From NCBI RefSeq assembly GCF_009193265.1, contig NZ_VZZZ01000005.1:372001-436000 (forward strand): a stretch of DNA of 64,000 nucleotides. The letters run 5' to 3'. The translations under genes and the position numbers were made by a program. Positions within the stretch are counted from its first letter, which is position 1; every line of letters begins with the position of its first letter. Of this stretch, positions 50,296 through 59,838 are shown piece after piece. Below the pieces are notes generated by a model, which did no database searches, was not told where the DNA came from, and worked only from the letters and a program-made list of their open reading frames with translations. This stretch comes from Marinobacter changyiensis (GTDB lineage Bacteria; Pseudomonadota; Gammaproteobacteria; Pseudomonadales; Oleiphilaceae).

Positions 50296-50709
50296 CTAGC
50301 GTTCGGGTGTTTCTTTATTCTTGAGAAATTTCCGGACGAAACGATCCGTCAGAAAAAGCTGGGCGAGAGCCGGGTAAGGCAGGAAGTGCAGCAGCAGAAT
50401 GGCAACAGCTGCGCCGTCAAACCCGGCCAGTAATGAGACATAAAGCCCCCACGCCAGAAAGAGCGCCCCGAGAAATCCGATGTAAAACCACAGGGCACGG
50501 GAGCGCTCTTCGCTGGTTGGAACCCGTCCGAGAGCTCGCGCGACTGACCAACTGATATAGGCTGCAATGACCACCGCAACAATCAGGGAAACGGCGACTC
50601 CTCCAAAACCCAGAAGGTAACGAACAAAGAAGTTAATCAGAAAAAACAGGACGATGGCGCTAACAACGATGATCGTTACCCGCGAGCGTTTCAGATCTTC
50701 CATAAACAA
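50296..50709 (-). CDS. Four-helix small membrane protein
   Basis: This 137-residue protein has four predicted transmembrane helices (VTIIVVSAIVLFFLINFFVR, GGVAVSLIVAVVIAAYISWS, WFYIGFLGALFLAWGLYVSL, AAVAILLLHFLPYPALAQLF) separated by a charged loop with GRVPTSEERSRAL. No family is firmly recognised, although the loop is of the type in small uncharacterised proteobacterial proteins. It is convergent with the AbiTii gene (14 nt). Function unknown. Confidence 0.7.
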   Translation of the reverse strand: MFMEDLKRSRVTIIVVSAIVLFFLINFFVRYLLGFGGVAVSLIVAVVIAAYISWSVARALGRVPTSEERSRALWFYIGFLGALFLAWGLYVSLLAGFDGAAVAILLLHFLPYPALAQLFLTDRFVRKFLKNKETPER

Positions 50710-50951
50710 ACCTTTAATGGCTTAAACTGGTCAGGCGGCACAAGGATACCAGCTTTTAAGCCCGGTTTATCTCATCCGCGCCCTACCGGGCACACAGTAA
50801 TCCTGACGGTCATTGGGGGACGTCCCTAGGGCACCGGTTGTGTTTTTGCTGCCAGATCTCCAAATGTAGTGGCATAGTGAATCTGGCCACCGGTGGTCGT
50901 TCACCTTCGGCGCACGTAAACTTTTGGTATTCAGGACAAAGGTGGGAGTTA

Positions 50952-51443
50952 ATGCAGCAGAATGCGAAAACAAAATCAGTAAAACGTCGGTGGTTAATGC
51001 AACTACTTGCCGTGCTGATCACCGCCTTTATGGTCTTGACGGGATATCTCTGGTTCACCTTCGTCAGCCCCTTTGGTTACCAGGCACCGGATGATCTCGC
51101 GAAAATAGGGTCCTCGAGCACTCACCGGGTTTTTGTTTATGGCACGCTCCGGAAGCCCTGGGTCCGATGGCTGGTTACCGGACGGGCGGGTGAATCAGAA
51201 CCCGCATTATTGCCCGGCCATCGAAAGCAGGACCTCGATGTAAAACCCGCCCCGGGCAATATGGCTGAAGGTGAGGTGATAGAAGTCAGTGCGGATGAAC
51301 TCCAGCGTCTGGACCGATATGAACGTCTGGGCGTGCGATACGAACGCATCCGGTTAAAACTTCACGATGGCAGTGAAGCCTGGGTGTACAGGCTGATGGA
51401 GACTGTATCCCTGTTGGCAGAGCCCCTGCCAGAACAGCCTTAA
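50952..51443 (+). CDS. Membrane-anchored gamma-glutamylcyclotransferase/AIG2-like protein
   Basis: This 163-residue protein has one N-terminal transmembrane helix (LMQLLAVLITAFMVLTGYLW) and a GGCT-like domain (HRVFVYGTLRKPWVRWL, GEVIEVSADELQRLDRYERL). The VYGTLR motif and LDRYERLGVRYERI acidic residues match the AIG2/GGCT fold that cyclises gamma-glutamyl compounds. An anchored form is unusual, and the domain would face the periplasm or cytoplasm according to helix orientation. The ATG 50952 follows a GGTGGGAG stretch. Activity unproven. Confidence 0.78.
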   Translation: MQQNAKTKSVKRRWLMQLLAVLITAFMVLTGYLWFTFVSPFGYQAPDDLAKIGSSSTHRVFVYGTLRKPWVRWLVTGRAGESEPALLPGHRKQDLDVKPAPGNMAEGEVIEVSADELQRLDRYERLGVRYERIRLKLHDGSEAWVYRLMETVSLLAEPLPEQP

Positions 51444-51548
51444 CACCACGGTAGTATTCCCTTAATACCCGCTTTCACAGTCTTCTTGCTAACTTGAAAC
51501 CAACCGGCAACGCCGGCGTGCCCCACTGACAAGTACAAGGAGACCGAT

Positions 51549-52118
51549 ATGAGTGGCAAGAAAATACTGATGATTACCGGCGACTTTACCGAAGACTACG
51601 AAACCATGGTGCCCTTTCAGGCCCTAATGGCGGTAGGCCATACCGTGCATGCGGTCTGTCCTGACAAAAGCGCCGGCGACACCGTTGCAACAGCAATCCA
51701 CGACTTTGAGGGCGACCAGACCTACACCGAGAAACCCGGCCACCGCTTTGCACTGAATGCCACCTTCGCCGACATCAACCCGGCCGACTACGATGCCCTG
51801 GTAGTGCCTGGCGGCCGGGCGCCGGAATACCTGCGCCTGAACAACGACGTCAAAACCATGGTGCGGCACTTCTTTGAGACCGACAAGCCGGTCGCAGCGA
51901 TTTGCCACGGCGCGCAACTACTGGCTGCTGCAGGCGTTCTGGAAGGACGCACGTGTTCCGCCTATCCGGCCTGCCAGCCAGAAGTTGAGCTGGCCGGCGG
52001 GAGCTTCGCCGCCATCGACGTTGACTCGGCAGTAACCGATGGTAATCTGGTGACAGCACCGGCATGGCCCGCGCACCCGGCCTGGCTGGCACAGTTTTTC
52101 GAGCTGTTGGATCAATAA
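51549..52118 (+). CDS. DJ-1/PfpI family protein
   Basis: This 189-residue cytoplasmic protein has the DJ-1/PfpI fold, with a nucleophile elbow Cys119-His120 in [11 protein letters not shown] and Glu15 in GDFTEDYE near it. Members serve as proteases, glyoxalases, deglycases or redox chaperones; the length and the FTEDYET motif match the intracellular protease/amidase PfpI subgroup. AAGGAGA lies 6 nt before the ATG. Function within the group is not decided. Confidence 0.9.
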   Translation: MSGKKILMITGDFTEDYETMVPFQALMAVGHTVHAVCPDKSAGDTVATAIHDFEGDQTYTEKPGHRFALNATFADINPADYDALVVPGGRAPEYLRLNNDVKTMVRHFFETDKPVAAICHGAQLLAAAGVLEGRTCSAYPACQPEVELAGGSFAAIDVDSAVTDGNLVTAPAWPAHPAWLAQFFELLDQ

Positions 52119-52180
52119 TGGCGTGATCCGTAATCCAACGGGGCCGTAACTTTTCGGCCCCTGCCTGCGAGGGCACCGTT

Positions 52181-52561
52181 ATGTGCAAGCTCTTTATTCA
52201 AGCCGACCCTGAACTCTGGGTCAGTCGCACGCACTCGCTACGAATCGATGGCATGGTTACGAGTGTACGGATGGAAAACGTCTTCTGGCAGGTATTGACT
52301 GAAGTGGCGGCCCGGGACGGCATGAACCTGCCGCAGATGATCACCCGCCTGTATCACGAGTCCATCGATGCAGGCCATGACCTGGGGAACTTCACCTCAT
52401 TCCTGCGTGTATGCGCAATACGTTACCTGGCCCTGCAATTGAGCGGTGATATCCCACGAGATACCGCTGTGCCAATAGCGTCCCTTGATGCCAACACCAT
52501 TCTGTCCCGAGCGAAAGACCACCTCCTGGATCAGCGCACTATCGACAAACCGGCTCACTGA
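52181..52561 (+). CDS. Ribbon-helix-helix domain protein
   Basis: This 126-residue protein has a ribbon-helix-helix (RHH_4-type) segment: SLRIDGMVTSVRMENVFWQV supplies the beta strand and first helix, and LTEVAARDGMNLPQMITRLY the second. A conserved FTSFLRVCAIRYL helix follows. RHH domains usually bind DNA as dimers, but the RHH_4 group is poorly characterised. It opens 62 nt after the DJ-1/PfpI stop and may be co-transcribed. Confidence 0.8.
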   Translation: MCKLFIQADPELWVSRTHSLRIDGMVTSVRMENVFWQVLTEVAARDGMNLPQMITRLYHESIDAGHDLGNFTSFLRVCAIRYLALQLSGDIPRDTAVPIASLDANTILSRAKDHLLDQRTIDKPAH

Positions 52562-52778
52562 ATGAAGCTATCCTGATGAATTCGGTGATGTATTGTTAAA
52601 AACGATCAAATCTATCCTTTTCGGTAGCCTCGAGTAATCCAATCCCCGGTTCAATCAGTAACCACTTGCCTATGAGCCTCCGCCTGAACTTCGGGCCCAG
52701 CACACAATTTTATTCAAGCGGTGCCTGGAAGCTCCCCGAAATATTCGAATAATTTCCTTTTGCCGAGGTTTATTTCTA

Positions 52779-54416
52779 ATGCCCCAACAACTGACGATTG
52801 CCCAACGACTGGGCCTGAGCTTTGGTCTTGTTCTCATTCTGATGATTGCGATAGCTCTCATCGGCATCAACCGGGTGGCCTATATCGACACAACCTTGAC
52901 GGGTGTCAGTGAGGGTGCCGCTGAGAAGCAACGCCAGGCCATCAACTTCCGCGGCAGTGTTCATGACCGTGCAATTGCCATTCGTGACGCTGTCCTGGTG
53001 CGAAACGACCAGGCTTTGAACATGCACCTGAGGGAAGTCGACCGACTCAAGGGCTTTTACCAGGATTCCGCGCAGTCCATGGCGCGGCTTTTCCGGCAGC
53101 AACAGAATACGCGGGAAGAACTCAGTCTGCTCCAGCGCATCGAAGCCATTGAAGCTACTACCCTGGCCCTGACTGCAGAGCTGTTTGAACAGCGGCGGGA
53201 CGGAGAGATTGAAGCCGCAAGGGAGTTCTTACTGGAGGAAGTATCACCCTCCTACACCGAGTGGCTCAAGCGCATCAACGCCATGATTGATTACGAGGAA
53301 TCCCTGATCAGGGCCGAGCTCACCAGCGTTCGCGAAGTTGCCAGCGGGTTCCAATGGACCATTCTGGTGGCAACCGCACTGGCTATTCTCGCCAGTATCG
53401 TCGTGTCCCTGCTGATCATCGGGAAACTTAAATCCACCCTCGGAGCAGAACCTCAGCATGTGGCGGATGCCATCCAGCGGCTGCAGGTAGGCGAGTTGAC
53501 CCAGAACATCGAAACCAGCTATCCAGACAGCGTCATGGGCACCCTTCGAAACGCCCTGACCCGACTGGCTGATACGATCGGGGAGGTACGTTCTGGCGCC
53601 GATGCCCTGAACAATTCCTCGGCTGAACTGAATACAACGTCGGAGAATAATAGCGACCAGATCCGGTTACAGGCCAAAGAAGCCGAACAGATGGCTGCGG
53701 CCATCAATGAAATGGCAGTGTCGGTTGCCGAAGTGGCGGATTACGCCGCCAAGGCGGCCTCCGCCACCCAGACTGCAGACCAGGAAGTCAAGATAGGTAG
53801 CCAAGTGGTGCAGGACACTGCCAGTGCTATCAACAGTCTCGCGGAAACGCTGGAAGATGCTGCCGAAACTGTTGAAGGGGTATCAAGGGACAGCGCCAAT
53901 ATCGAGCGAATCGTCGAAGTGATCAACGCTATTGCGGAACAAACCAATTTACTGGCACTCAATGCGGCTATTGAAGCAGCAAGGGCCGGTACCCATGGCC
54001 GAGGATTTGCTGTAGTAGCAGACGAGGTTCGCTCGCTGGCCACCCGCACTCAGGATTCAACCCGAGAAATCCAGGGAATGATTGGTAAATTGCAGGTCGG
54101 CGCCGGTCAGGCCGTTGCTGTGATGGAGAGCAGCCGTGATCTTGCACGAAAGACGGTGCAACAGACCAGGCATGCCACCACAGCGCTCGCCAGCATTGGC
54201 CGGGAAGTCGGCTCCATCAACGACATGAACGCCCAGATCGCCAGCGCCGCCGAACAGCAAAGCTCGGTCGCCGAGGAAGTGAACAGGAATATCACCCGGA
54301 TCCACGATGCCACTGTCGAAACTTCAGCTGGGTCCGATCAGGTATCCGCCTCCAGCCGCGAGCTGGCCGAACTGTCAAATCAACTGACCAGAAAAGTCAG
54401 CTTCTTCAAAATCTGA
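52779..54416 (+). CDS. Methyl-accepting chemotaxis protein
   Basis: This 545-residue transducer has an N-terminal transmembrane helix ([20 protein letters not shown]), a periplasmic four-helix bundle sensor (about 35-190), a second transmembrane helix ([20 protein letters not shown]), a HAMP region and a long cytoplasmic coiled coil. The signalling tip [20 protein letters not shown] is intact. A C-terminal NWETF-type pentapeptide is absent. The start lies downstream of a TTTGCCGAGG leader. The 217-nt upstream gap shows no good flagellar-sigma promoter. Confidence 0.92.
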   Translation: MPQQLTIAQRLGLSFGLVLILMIAIALIGINRVAYIDTTLTGVSEGAAEKQRQAINFRGSVHDRAIAIRDAVLVRNDQALNMHLREVDRLKGFYQDSAQSMARLFRQQQNTREELSLLQRIEAIEATTLALTAELFEQRRDGEIEAAREFLLEEVSPSYTEWLKRINAMIDYEESLIRAELTSVREVASGFQWTILVATALAILASIVVSLLIIGKLKSTLGAEPQHVADAIQRLQVGELTQNIETSYPDSVMGTLRNALTRLADTIGEVRSGADALNNSSAELNTTSENNSDQIRLQAKEAEQMAAAINEMAVSVAEVADYAAKAASATQTADQEVKIGSQVVQDTASAINSLAETLEDAAETVEGVSRDSANIERIVEVINAIAEQTNLLALNAAIEAARAGTHGRGFAVVADEVRSLATRTQDSTREIQGMIGKLQVGAGQAVAVMESSRDLARKTVQQTRHATTALASIGREVGSINDMNAQIASAAEQQSSVAEEVNRNITRIHDATVETSAGSDQVSASSRELAELSNQLTRKVSFFKI

Positions 54417-54480
54417 TCGGTTTTCGATGATTGTAAGATGACCAATCACCTAAGGGGGAGGCGCTGTAACCGACCTCCCA

Positions 54481-55044
54481 CTAGCGGAATCGACGGGCCC
54501 GGGTGTAGCGATTTTGCCAGTACCGGTTGTTCAGGGAGGATTCTGTCACCCCGGCCGAGGAAGAGGCATGGATAAAACGGCTGCCGCCCATGTAAATGCC
54601 GGCATGCTGTTCTTTACCACCAATCCGGAAAAACACCACGTCACCCGGTTCAACCTGATCACGCCTGACCTCCCGGCCAGCAGTCAGCATCTGGCTGGTG
54701 GTGCGGGGCAATTGCTGGCCCAGCGCTTCACGGTATGCAGTCAGGATAAAACCGGAGCAATCGAAGCCATCGGATGTCATGCCGCCATAACGGTAGGGTG
54801 ATCCTTCGTAGCGCTGGAACACCTGCTCAAGCTCATTGGCCAGGGCCGAATCAGCTTCCTCGGGCCACTGGACAGGAATCCCGGTAGCATAGCCATAGCG
54901 GCCCTGGTCCATAAGCGCCTGATTACTGGCACACCCGCCAAACCCCAGCGCCGCCACAACCAGCACCATTGATAGAGCGCGGCTCCGGGTACCTATGGGA
55001 GTTCTGGACAATATTCCGGACCGCCCTGGCATCAATAAACTCAT
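54481..55044 (-). CDS. NlpC/P60 (C40) cell-wall peptidase lipoprotein
   Basis: This 187-residue lipoprotein has a signal ending in a lipobox-like GFGGC and a C40 domain with catalytic Cys in DGFDCSGFILTAYREA, His in EQHAGIYMGGSRFIHA and an upstream YGGM. These endopeptidases cut peptidoglycan stem peptides and often work at division or remodelling. The start is uncertain, as no strong ribosome binding site is seen before ATG 55044; a longer in-frame start at 55095 exists. Confidence 0.87.
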   Translation of the reverse strand: MSLLMPGRSGILSRTPIGTRSRALSMVLVVAALGFGGCASNQALMDQGRYGYATGIPVQWPEEADSALANELEQVFQRYEGSPYRYGGMTSDGFDCSGFILTAYREALGQQLPRTTSQMLTAGREVRRDQVEPGDVVFFRIGGKEQHAGIYMGGSRFIHASSSAGVTESSLNNRYWQNRYTRARRFR

Positions 55045-55180
55045 GAAAAACGACCTTGCGTTGCAACCCTGAAAGCTTGAGTCTAGTCGTCCCATGAACT
55101 GATAGACAGGCTTTAATCATTACGCTGGCAAGATCTGACAAGGCCCGTGGACCGATACGGCGAGGGCCATTATACCGACA

Positions 55181-55579
55181 TCATCGACGACCCCGGCTCG
55201 GTGGAAAAATCCACCAGGTCGCAAGCACAATCAAACCAAACACCGTATAAGTCACGGTAAACACCCAGGCAGGCGCCTCATAATATAATAAGCGATTCAA
55301 CCAGTGTTCGATGAAGCCTCCGGAATAGCCAACACCCCCGGACTGGGAGCGTAACCACATCTCCAGCGTGGTAAGCGGGCACACGATCTCCAGCCAGACT
55401 TCTGCCACCACCACACCGATCGCCAGCAAATGTGACAACCGGAACCACGGATTGTTAACCCAGCGCCAACCGCAAGCGTTGCCCACAAACACCAACACCA
55501 GCCCGAACAACACAAACAGCACAATCGTGAGGTGCAGCAAGAGCACCAAATTCGCCATTATCTGATAGAGGTTTGTCAT
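55181..55579 (-). CDS. DUF2784 membrane protein
   Basis: This 132-residue protein has about three transmembrane helices (LVLLLHLTIVLFVLFGLVLV, FRLSHLLAIGVVVAEVWLEI, and a C-terminal FGLIVLATWWIF) and the DUF2784 block CPLTTLEMWLRSQSGGVGYS. Function unknown for the family. The start at MTNLYQIMANL (55579) is adopted; MAM at 55585 is an alternative. Confidence 0.85.
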   Translation of the reverse strand: MTNLYQIMANLVLLLHLTIVLFVLFGLVLVFVGNACGWRWVNNPWFRLSHLLAIGVVVAEVWLEIVCPLTTLEMWLRSQSGGVGYSGGFIEHWLNRLLYYEAPAWVFTVTYTVFGLIVLATWWIFPPSRGRR

Positions 55580-55628
55580 TGCCACACCTTTGGCCGGCCG
55601 GGTCGGACACAGTGGATTTTAATACACC

Positions 55629-56324
55629 TTACTGAATGGAGAGGACTTCCTCCGCCGACAGCGCCCGATATTGTCCGGGTGCCAGCGTCTCGTCCAGCCG
55701 GATATTGCCCATACTTTGCCGGTGCAACGTCAGCACCCGATTGCCAACCGCATGAAACATACGCTTAACCTGATGGTACCGGCCCTCGTAGATCGTCACC
55801 AGCGCTTCATGGCTGGAAAGCTGTGACAGACTGGCCGGTGAGGTGGTGAGGCCCTCATAGGCAAACCAGATACCCTCAGCAAAGCTGGCGGCACTCTCTG
55901 CCGTGATCGGCATGGCCGTGGTCACACGGTATACTTTCGGGATTTTGACTCGGGGCTCAGTCAGCCGTCGCGACCATATACCGTCGTTGGTCAGGATCAG
56001 CAAACCGGAACTGGCCCGGTCCAGCCGCCCGCCGATATGCAAACAGGTCCTCAATTCCGGCTCGATCAGGTCCAGCACCGTCTGATGGTTAAGGTCTTTC
56101 GTCGCACTCAGGTAGCCTGCCGGCTTGTTCAGCATCAGGTAGTGTGCCCTGTCCGCTTTTTGTACTATCGCTTCGTCTACAGTGACCGACCTGAATCGGC
56201 TGACATCGAGCCCGGGATCACGGCACACCTCGCCATCCACAGCTACCCGCCCATCGGCGATAACCTGGCTGGCGGTCCGGCGGCTGAATCGGGAATGGTT
56301 GCTGAGAATTCGAGTAAGGCGCAT
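55629..56324 (-). CDS. rsuA: 16S rRNA pseudouridine synthase (RsuA type)
   Basis: This 231-residue enzyme matches the length of E. coli RsuA, which makes pseudouridine 516 in 16S rRNA. An N-terminal S4 RNA-binding domain (SNHSRFSRRTASQVIADGRV) precedes the catalytic domain with aspartate motif GGRLDRASSGLLILTND and the KxPKVYRV and YEGRYHQVKRMFHAVGN blocks. It is divergent from the mechanosensitive channel by 115 nt. Confidence 0.9.
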   Translation of the reverse strand: MRLTRILSNHSRFSRRTASQVIADGRVAVDGEVCRDPGLDVSRFRSVTVDEAIVQKADRAHYLMLNKPAGYLSATKDLNHQTVLDLIEPELRTCLHIGGRLDRASSGLLILTNDGIWSRRLTEPRVKIPKVYRVTTAMPITAESAASFAEGIWFAYEGLTTSPASLSQLSSHEALVTIYEGRYHQVKRMFHAVGNRVLTLHRQSMGNIRLDETLAPGQYRALSAEEVLSIQ

Positions 56325-56439
56325 AGGCTGCTATTTATAACGGTTTCATCCACCTCACGACAAGTACCATCCCCCGGCTCACATCCTGCATTGATTATGG
56401 TTACACTAGGGCGGCACCCAAGCACAGGACGCTGTAGTC

Positions 56440-59118
56440 ATGCCCAACCGAACCCGGAACCATCCCCTTTTTACCCGTATTCTCTGGTTCCTCGCTACCG
56501 TCCTGCTGTTTTCCATTGTGATTCCCTCTCATGCTCACGGCGAAGAGGAAGTACCGGAAAAGGCGGTATCAGAAGAGCAACAGCAACCTGCGGAAACCTC
56601 GAAGCCCGCCGTCCAGCCCGAGATAGAGGAGGACGCCTCCGAGCCCCTGACTGTGGATCTGCCCTCGGCATCATCCGCAGGTATTCGCCAGCAACTGCAG
56701 AGCTTGCGAGAATCCCTGGACGAGCGGCTTGCGGCACTCGCCTCGAGTAAGGAACGCCTGGCCTATGGCGAATCGGTGCTGGCACGACTGAACGATGAGT
56801 ACGAGAGTTTCGAGCTGCGACTTGAGAGGGCCGGGCTCAACCTTACCGAGGAGTATGCCCAGCTGCTGCGGCAGAGACTGGACCGTCTGCAAGAACAGAG
56901 CATTACTGACAGCCTGATTACCGGAATCCGGGAGCGACTGTCCAACGCCCGTAAAGAACAACTGCGACTGGAGGAATTCGAGGCCATACTCGGCGTTTCC
57001 GATGGGACGAAGGAGCAACTGAGGCGCCAAAGGGCCTCACTGGTAAGGCAGCTACACAAGGCAATTACCGAGCACATTGACGTGCTTAATGAATACTTTA
57101 ATACCGCCGAGACGCTACAGGCACGCATCCTAGCTTACCAAAAACTGCTTCGTCAGCGCCTGTTCTGGCTCCCCAGTGCCGAAACCGTGGGGCTGGACAC
57201 TGCAGACAAACTGGTTCAGGCAGTGGCCTGGCTGGGGCGGCCTGTGCATTGGAATACTTTTATCGACGCCGTCAAAGACTCCTTTGCAGAACGCACCCTG
57301 GAAATACTGCTGATTGGGGTGGTACTGCTGCTTATCCTGAGCCGCCGCAGGGCAATTCGTGAGAGCCTTGTAGCCAGCGGTGAATCGGTAGGAAACGTGG
57401 GCAAAGACCGATTTCAGATCACCCTTTATGCCTTGGGGTGCAGTGCGCTGCTGACACTGCCTGTGGTCATGCTGCTTGCTCTAGGTTCGTTACTACTGAT
57501 GGAGGGCAATGATTTTCTGGCGGCATTGGCTGACGGATTTACCACTGCAGCTTTTGTCATGTTTTTGCTCAGCTTTGTCCGCCAGGTGGCCCGAAGGGAC
57601 AGCCTCGGCGAGCGGCATTTCAAATGGAATGCCACCACGCTGGATGCCCTTCGCCGCGAGATACCGGTTCTGCTTTGTGTCCTGGTGCCGGTTGCACTAC
57701 TGTCGGCCTCGTTGCAAGCCCCCGGAGGCGCTGACCACCGGGACAGCTTGGGCCGGCTGCTGTTTGGTGTCGCCTCCGCTGCTCTGGCGATCTTTGCCCA
57801 CCGGATCATGACAGCAGTCAGAAGCGGCATAGTCGATCGCAAAATCCTGCAGACCCTTCACCTGCTGGCAGTTACCATTCCCATTGTCCTGACCGTCGCC
57901 TCACTGCTGGGTTATCACTACACGGCAGTGCAGCTGGAACGCAACATCTTTATCAGCATTTGCTGGCTGGCGTTCAACATGCTGCTTTATTACCTGTGCC
58001 TGCGAGCGCTGTCCGTGCGGGAACGTCGCTTGACCCTTGAACGGCTCCGGGAACAGCGGGCGACCGAACGCAAGCAAGCCGAGGCTAAAGAAGCAGCGGA
58101 CAATTCCGGAGAGGGCTGGCCGCCGTCGCTCGATATGCCGGAGATGGACCTTGAAGATATCAGCCAGCAAAGCAAGTCGCTGTTTCGAATCCTTGCGTAC
58201 GTGTTGGCCGCGACCGGGCTATGGTTACTTTGGGCCAGCGTAATACCTGCGTTGCAGCTTTTCGACAACATAACCCTGTGGACCATTGCAACCGGCATTG
58301 AAGGGGCTGAATCTTTACCGATTACCCTGGGAGACCTGATCCTGGGACTGATTGTGATCGTCGGAACCATTCTGGCTGCCCGGAACCTGCCGGGCACACT
58401 GGAGGTGATGGTCCTGAGCCGGATGCATCTCGAACCCGGCTCCGGCTATGCCATTACCACCATCGTCACCTACCTGATTGTGTTCTTCGGGGTCATTACT
58501 GCGTTGGCCGTACTCGGGGTGCAATGGTCCAAACTGCAATGGCTGGTGGCCGCACTCGGGGTTGGCCTCGGCTTCGGGTTGCAGGAAATTGTCGCTAACT
58601 TCGTGTCTGGCATCATCCTGCTGTTCGAGCGACCAATTCGGGTAGGCGATACCGTAACCATTGGCGGCACCACCGGGACAGTGTCGCGGATACGCATCCG
58701 GGCCACAACTCTGGTGGACTGGGACCGGAAAGAGCAGATCATCCCCAATAAAACCTTTGTGACCGAGGATCTTACCAACTGGACTCTGTCTGATCCTATC
58801 GTCCGGGTCATCGTGTATGTGAGCGTCGCTTACGGCTCGGATGTGGGGGCGGTGCACGATATCCTGCTCAAGGTCGCGGAGGATAACCAGCGGGTCGTTA
58901 AAGACCCGGCACCCGCCGTGTTCTGCGTAGGGCTGGGGGACAGCAGCATTGATTTCGAAGTGCGGGTGTTCATCGAAGACCTGCTGGATTACATGCCTCT
59001 GTCCCATGAACTGCACGCCTCAATTATCGGGGCATTGAGTGAGGCTGGCGTGGTTATTCCATTTCCCCAACAGGATATTCATGTGCGCAGTCTGGTGGAG
59101 TCAAAGCCGGCAGAATGA
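56440..59118 (+). CDS. Large MscS-type mechanosensitive channel
   Basis: This 892-residue channel has a signal peptide, an acidic Glu/Pro-rich segment, a periplasmic coiled-coil region (about 70-240), a series of transmembrane helices (about 280-680) and a C-terminal MscS core. The pore helix and beta domain are intact (LVAALGVGLGFGLQEIVANF, FERPIRVGDTVTIGGTTGTV, IPNKTFVTEDLTNWTLSDP). This is an MscK/YbdG/YjeP-like architecture that opens under membrane tension. It is a single gene, with mtgA convergent at 1 nt. Confidence 0.92.
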   Translation: MPNRTRNHPLFTRILWFLATVLLFSIVIPSHAHGEEEVPEKAVSEEQQQPAETSKPAVQPEIEEDASEPLTVDLPSASSAGIRQQLQSLRESLDERLAALASSKERLAYGESVLARLNDEYESFELRLERAGLNLTEEYAQLLRQRLDRLQEQSITDSLITGIRERLSNARKEQLRLEEFEAILGVSDGTKEQLRRQRASLVRQLHKAITEHIDVLNEYFNTAETLQARILAYQKLLRQRLFWLPSAETVGLDTADKLVQAVAWLGRPVHWNTFIDAVKDSFAERTLEILLIGVVLLLILSRRRAIRESLVASGESVGNVGKDRFQITLYALGCSALLTLPVVMLLALGSLLLMEGNDFLAALADGFTTAAFVMFLLSFVRQVARRDSLGERHFKWNATTLDALRREIPVLLCVLVPVALLSASLQAPGGADHRDSLGRLLFGVASAALAIFAHRIMTAVRSGIVDRKILQTLHLLAVTIPIVLTVASLLGYHYTAVQLERNIFISICWLAFNMLLYYLCLRALSVRERRLTLERLREQRATERKQAEAKEAADNSGEGWPPSLDMPEMDLEDISQQSKSLFRILAYVLAATGLWLLWASVIPALQLFDNITLWTIATGIEGAESLPITLGDLILGLIVIVGTILAARNLPGTLEVMVLSRMHLEPGSGYAITTIVTYLIVFFGVITALAVLGVQWSKLQWLVAALGVGLGFGLQEIVANFVSGIILLFERPIRVGDTVTIGGTTGTVSRIRIRATTLVDWDRKEQIIPNKTFVTEDLTNWTLSDPIVRVIVYVSVAYGSDVGAVHDILLKVAEDNQRVVKDPAPAVFCVGLGDSSIDFEVRVFIEDLLDYMPLSHELHASIIGALSEAGVVIPFPQQDIHVRSLVESKPAE

Positions 59119-59119
59119 A

Positions 59120-59824
59120 TTATTCTGCGAGAACTTTCTCCAGATAGCGCAGGCCCGACAGCTGTTTCATCTGGCCCTCAATCCAGTTGACCCGCTGCCA
59201 GACGTAGGTCGATGGGCTCCCCGCATCAAATACTTTCGGATTCGGTAACACTGCCGCCAGCCTTGCCGCCTGCCCTGAGGTCAGGTGGCGGGCACTGGTC
59301 CCGAAGTAAGCCTGACTGGCTGCTTCTACCCCATAGATACCTCGGTCGAATTCGGCCACATTGAGGTAAACCTCCATAATCCGGCGTTTCGGCCAGATGG
59401 CTTCCAGCGACACTGCCAGCCCCGCTTCCAGCGCCTTACGGGCAAAGCTCCGGCCATTCCAGAGGAACAGGTTTTTGGCCGTTTGCTGGGTAATAGTGCT
59501 TGCACCGCGCAGACCGTCACCCTGGCGGAAGTCGGCAACCGCCGTCTTTATTGCATTGACGTCCACGCCCCAATGCTCGGGAAAGCGCTGATCCTCACTG
59601 GCCACCACTGCCAGCGGCATCCACGGGGAAATATCAGACAGCCGGACCCATTGTTGCCGCACAGTGTCGCCGGAAAACTCCAGCTGGTGGGCAACAATAA
59701 AGGCCGTGGTGGGTGGGTTGGCAAAACGAAAAACCACTAGCACGGCGACAACAAACAGCAGCAACCCTGCCAGGCTCCAGGCCAGCATTCCAAGACCGCG
59801 TCTCAACATTGAACGTCTTGCCAC
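59120..59824 (-). CDS. mtgA: Monofunctional peptidoglycan glycosyltransferase MtgA
   Basis: This 234-residue inner-membrane glycosyltransferase polymerises lipid II. It has an N-terminal transmembrane anchor (GMLAWSLAGLLLFVVAVLVV) and a GT51 domain. The catalytic Glu is in VASEDQRFPEHWGVDVNAIK and other conserved motifs are STITQQTAKNLFLW, RKALEAGLAVSLEAIWPKRR and EVYLNVAEFDRGIYGVEAA. It has no transpeptidase domain. The EamA gene lies 14 nt upstream on the same strand. Confidence 0.94.
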   Translation of the reverse strand: MARRSMLRRGLGMLAWSLAGLLLFVVAVLVVFRFANPPTTAFIVAHQLEFSGDTVRQQWVRLSDISPWMPLAVVASEDQRFPEHWGVDVNAIKTAVADFRQGDGLRGASTITQQTAKNLFLWNGRSFARKALEAGLAVSLEAIWPKRRIMEVYLNVAEFDRGIYGVEAASQAYFGTSARHLTSGQAARLAAVLPNPKVFDAGSPSTYVWQRVNWIEGQMKQLSGLRYLEKVLAE

Positions 59825-59838
59825 CGTAAACTCCTGGC

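Noticed and set aside
52680..52778. Flagellar-sigma (FliA) promoter upstream of the chemotaxis gene
   Set aside because: A TTCAAG and a CCCGAAAT are present, but their spacing is about two bases too long and the -10 match is poor.
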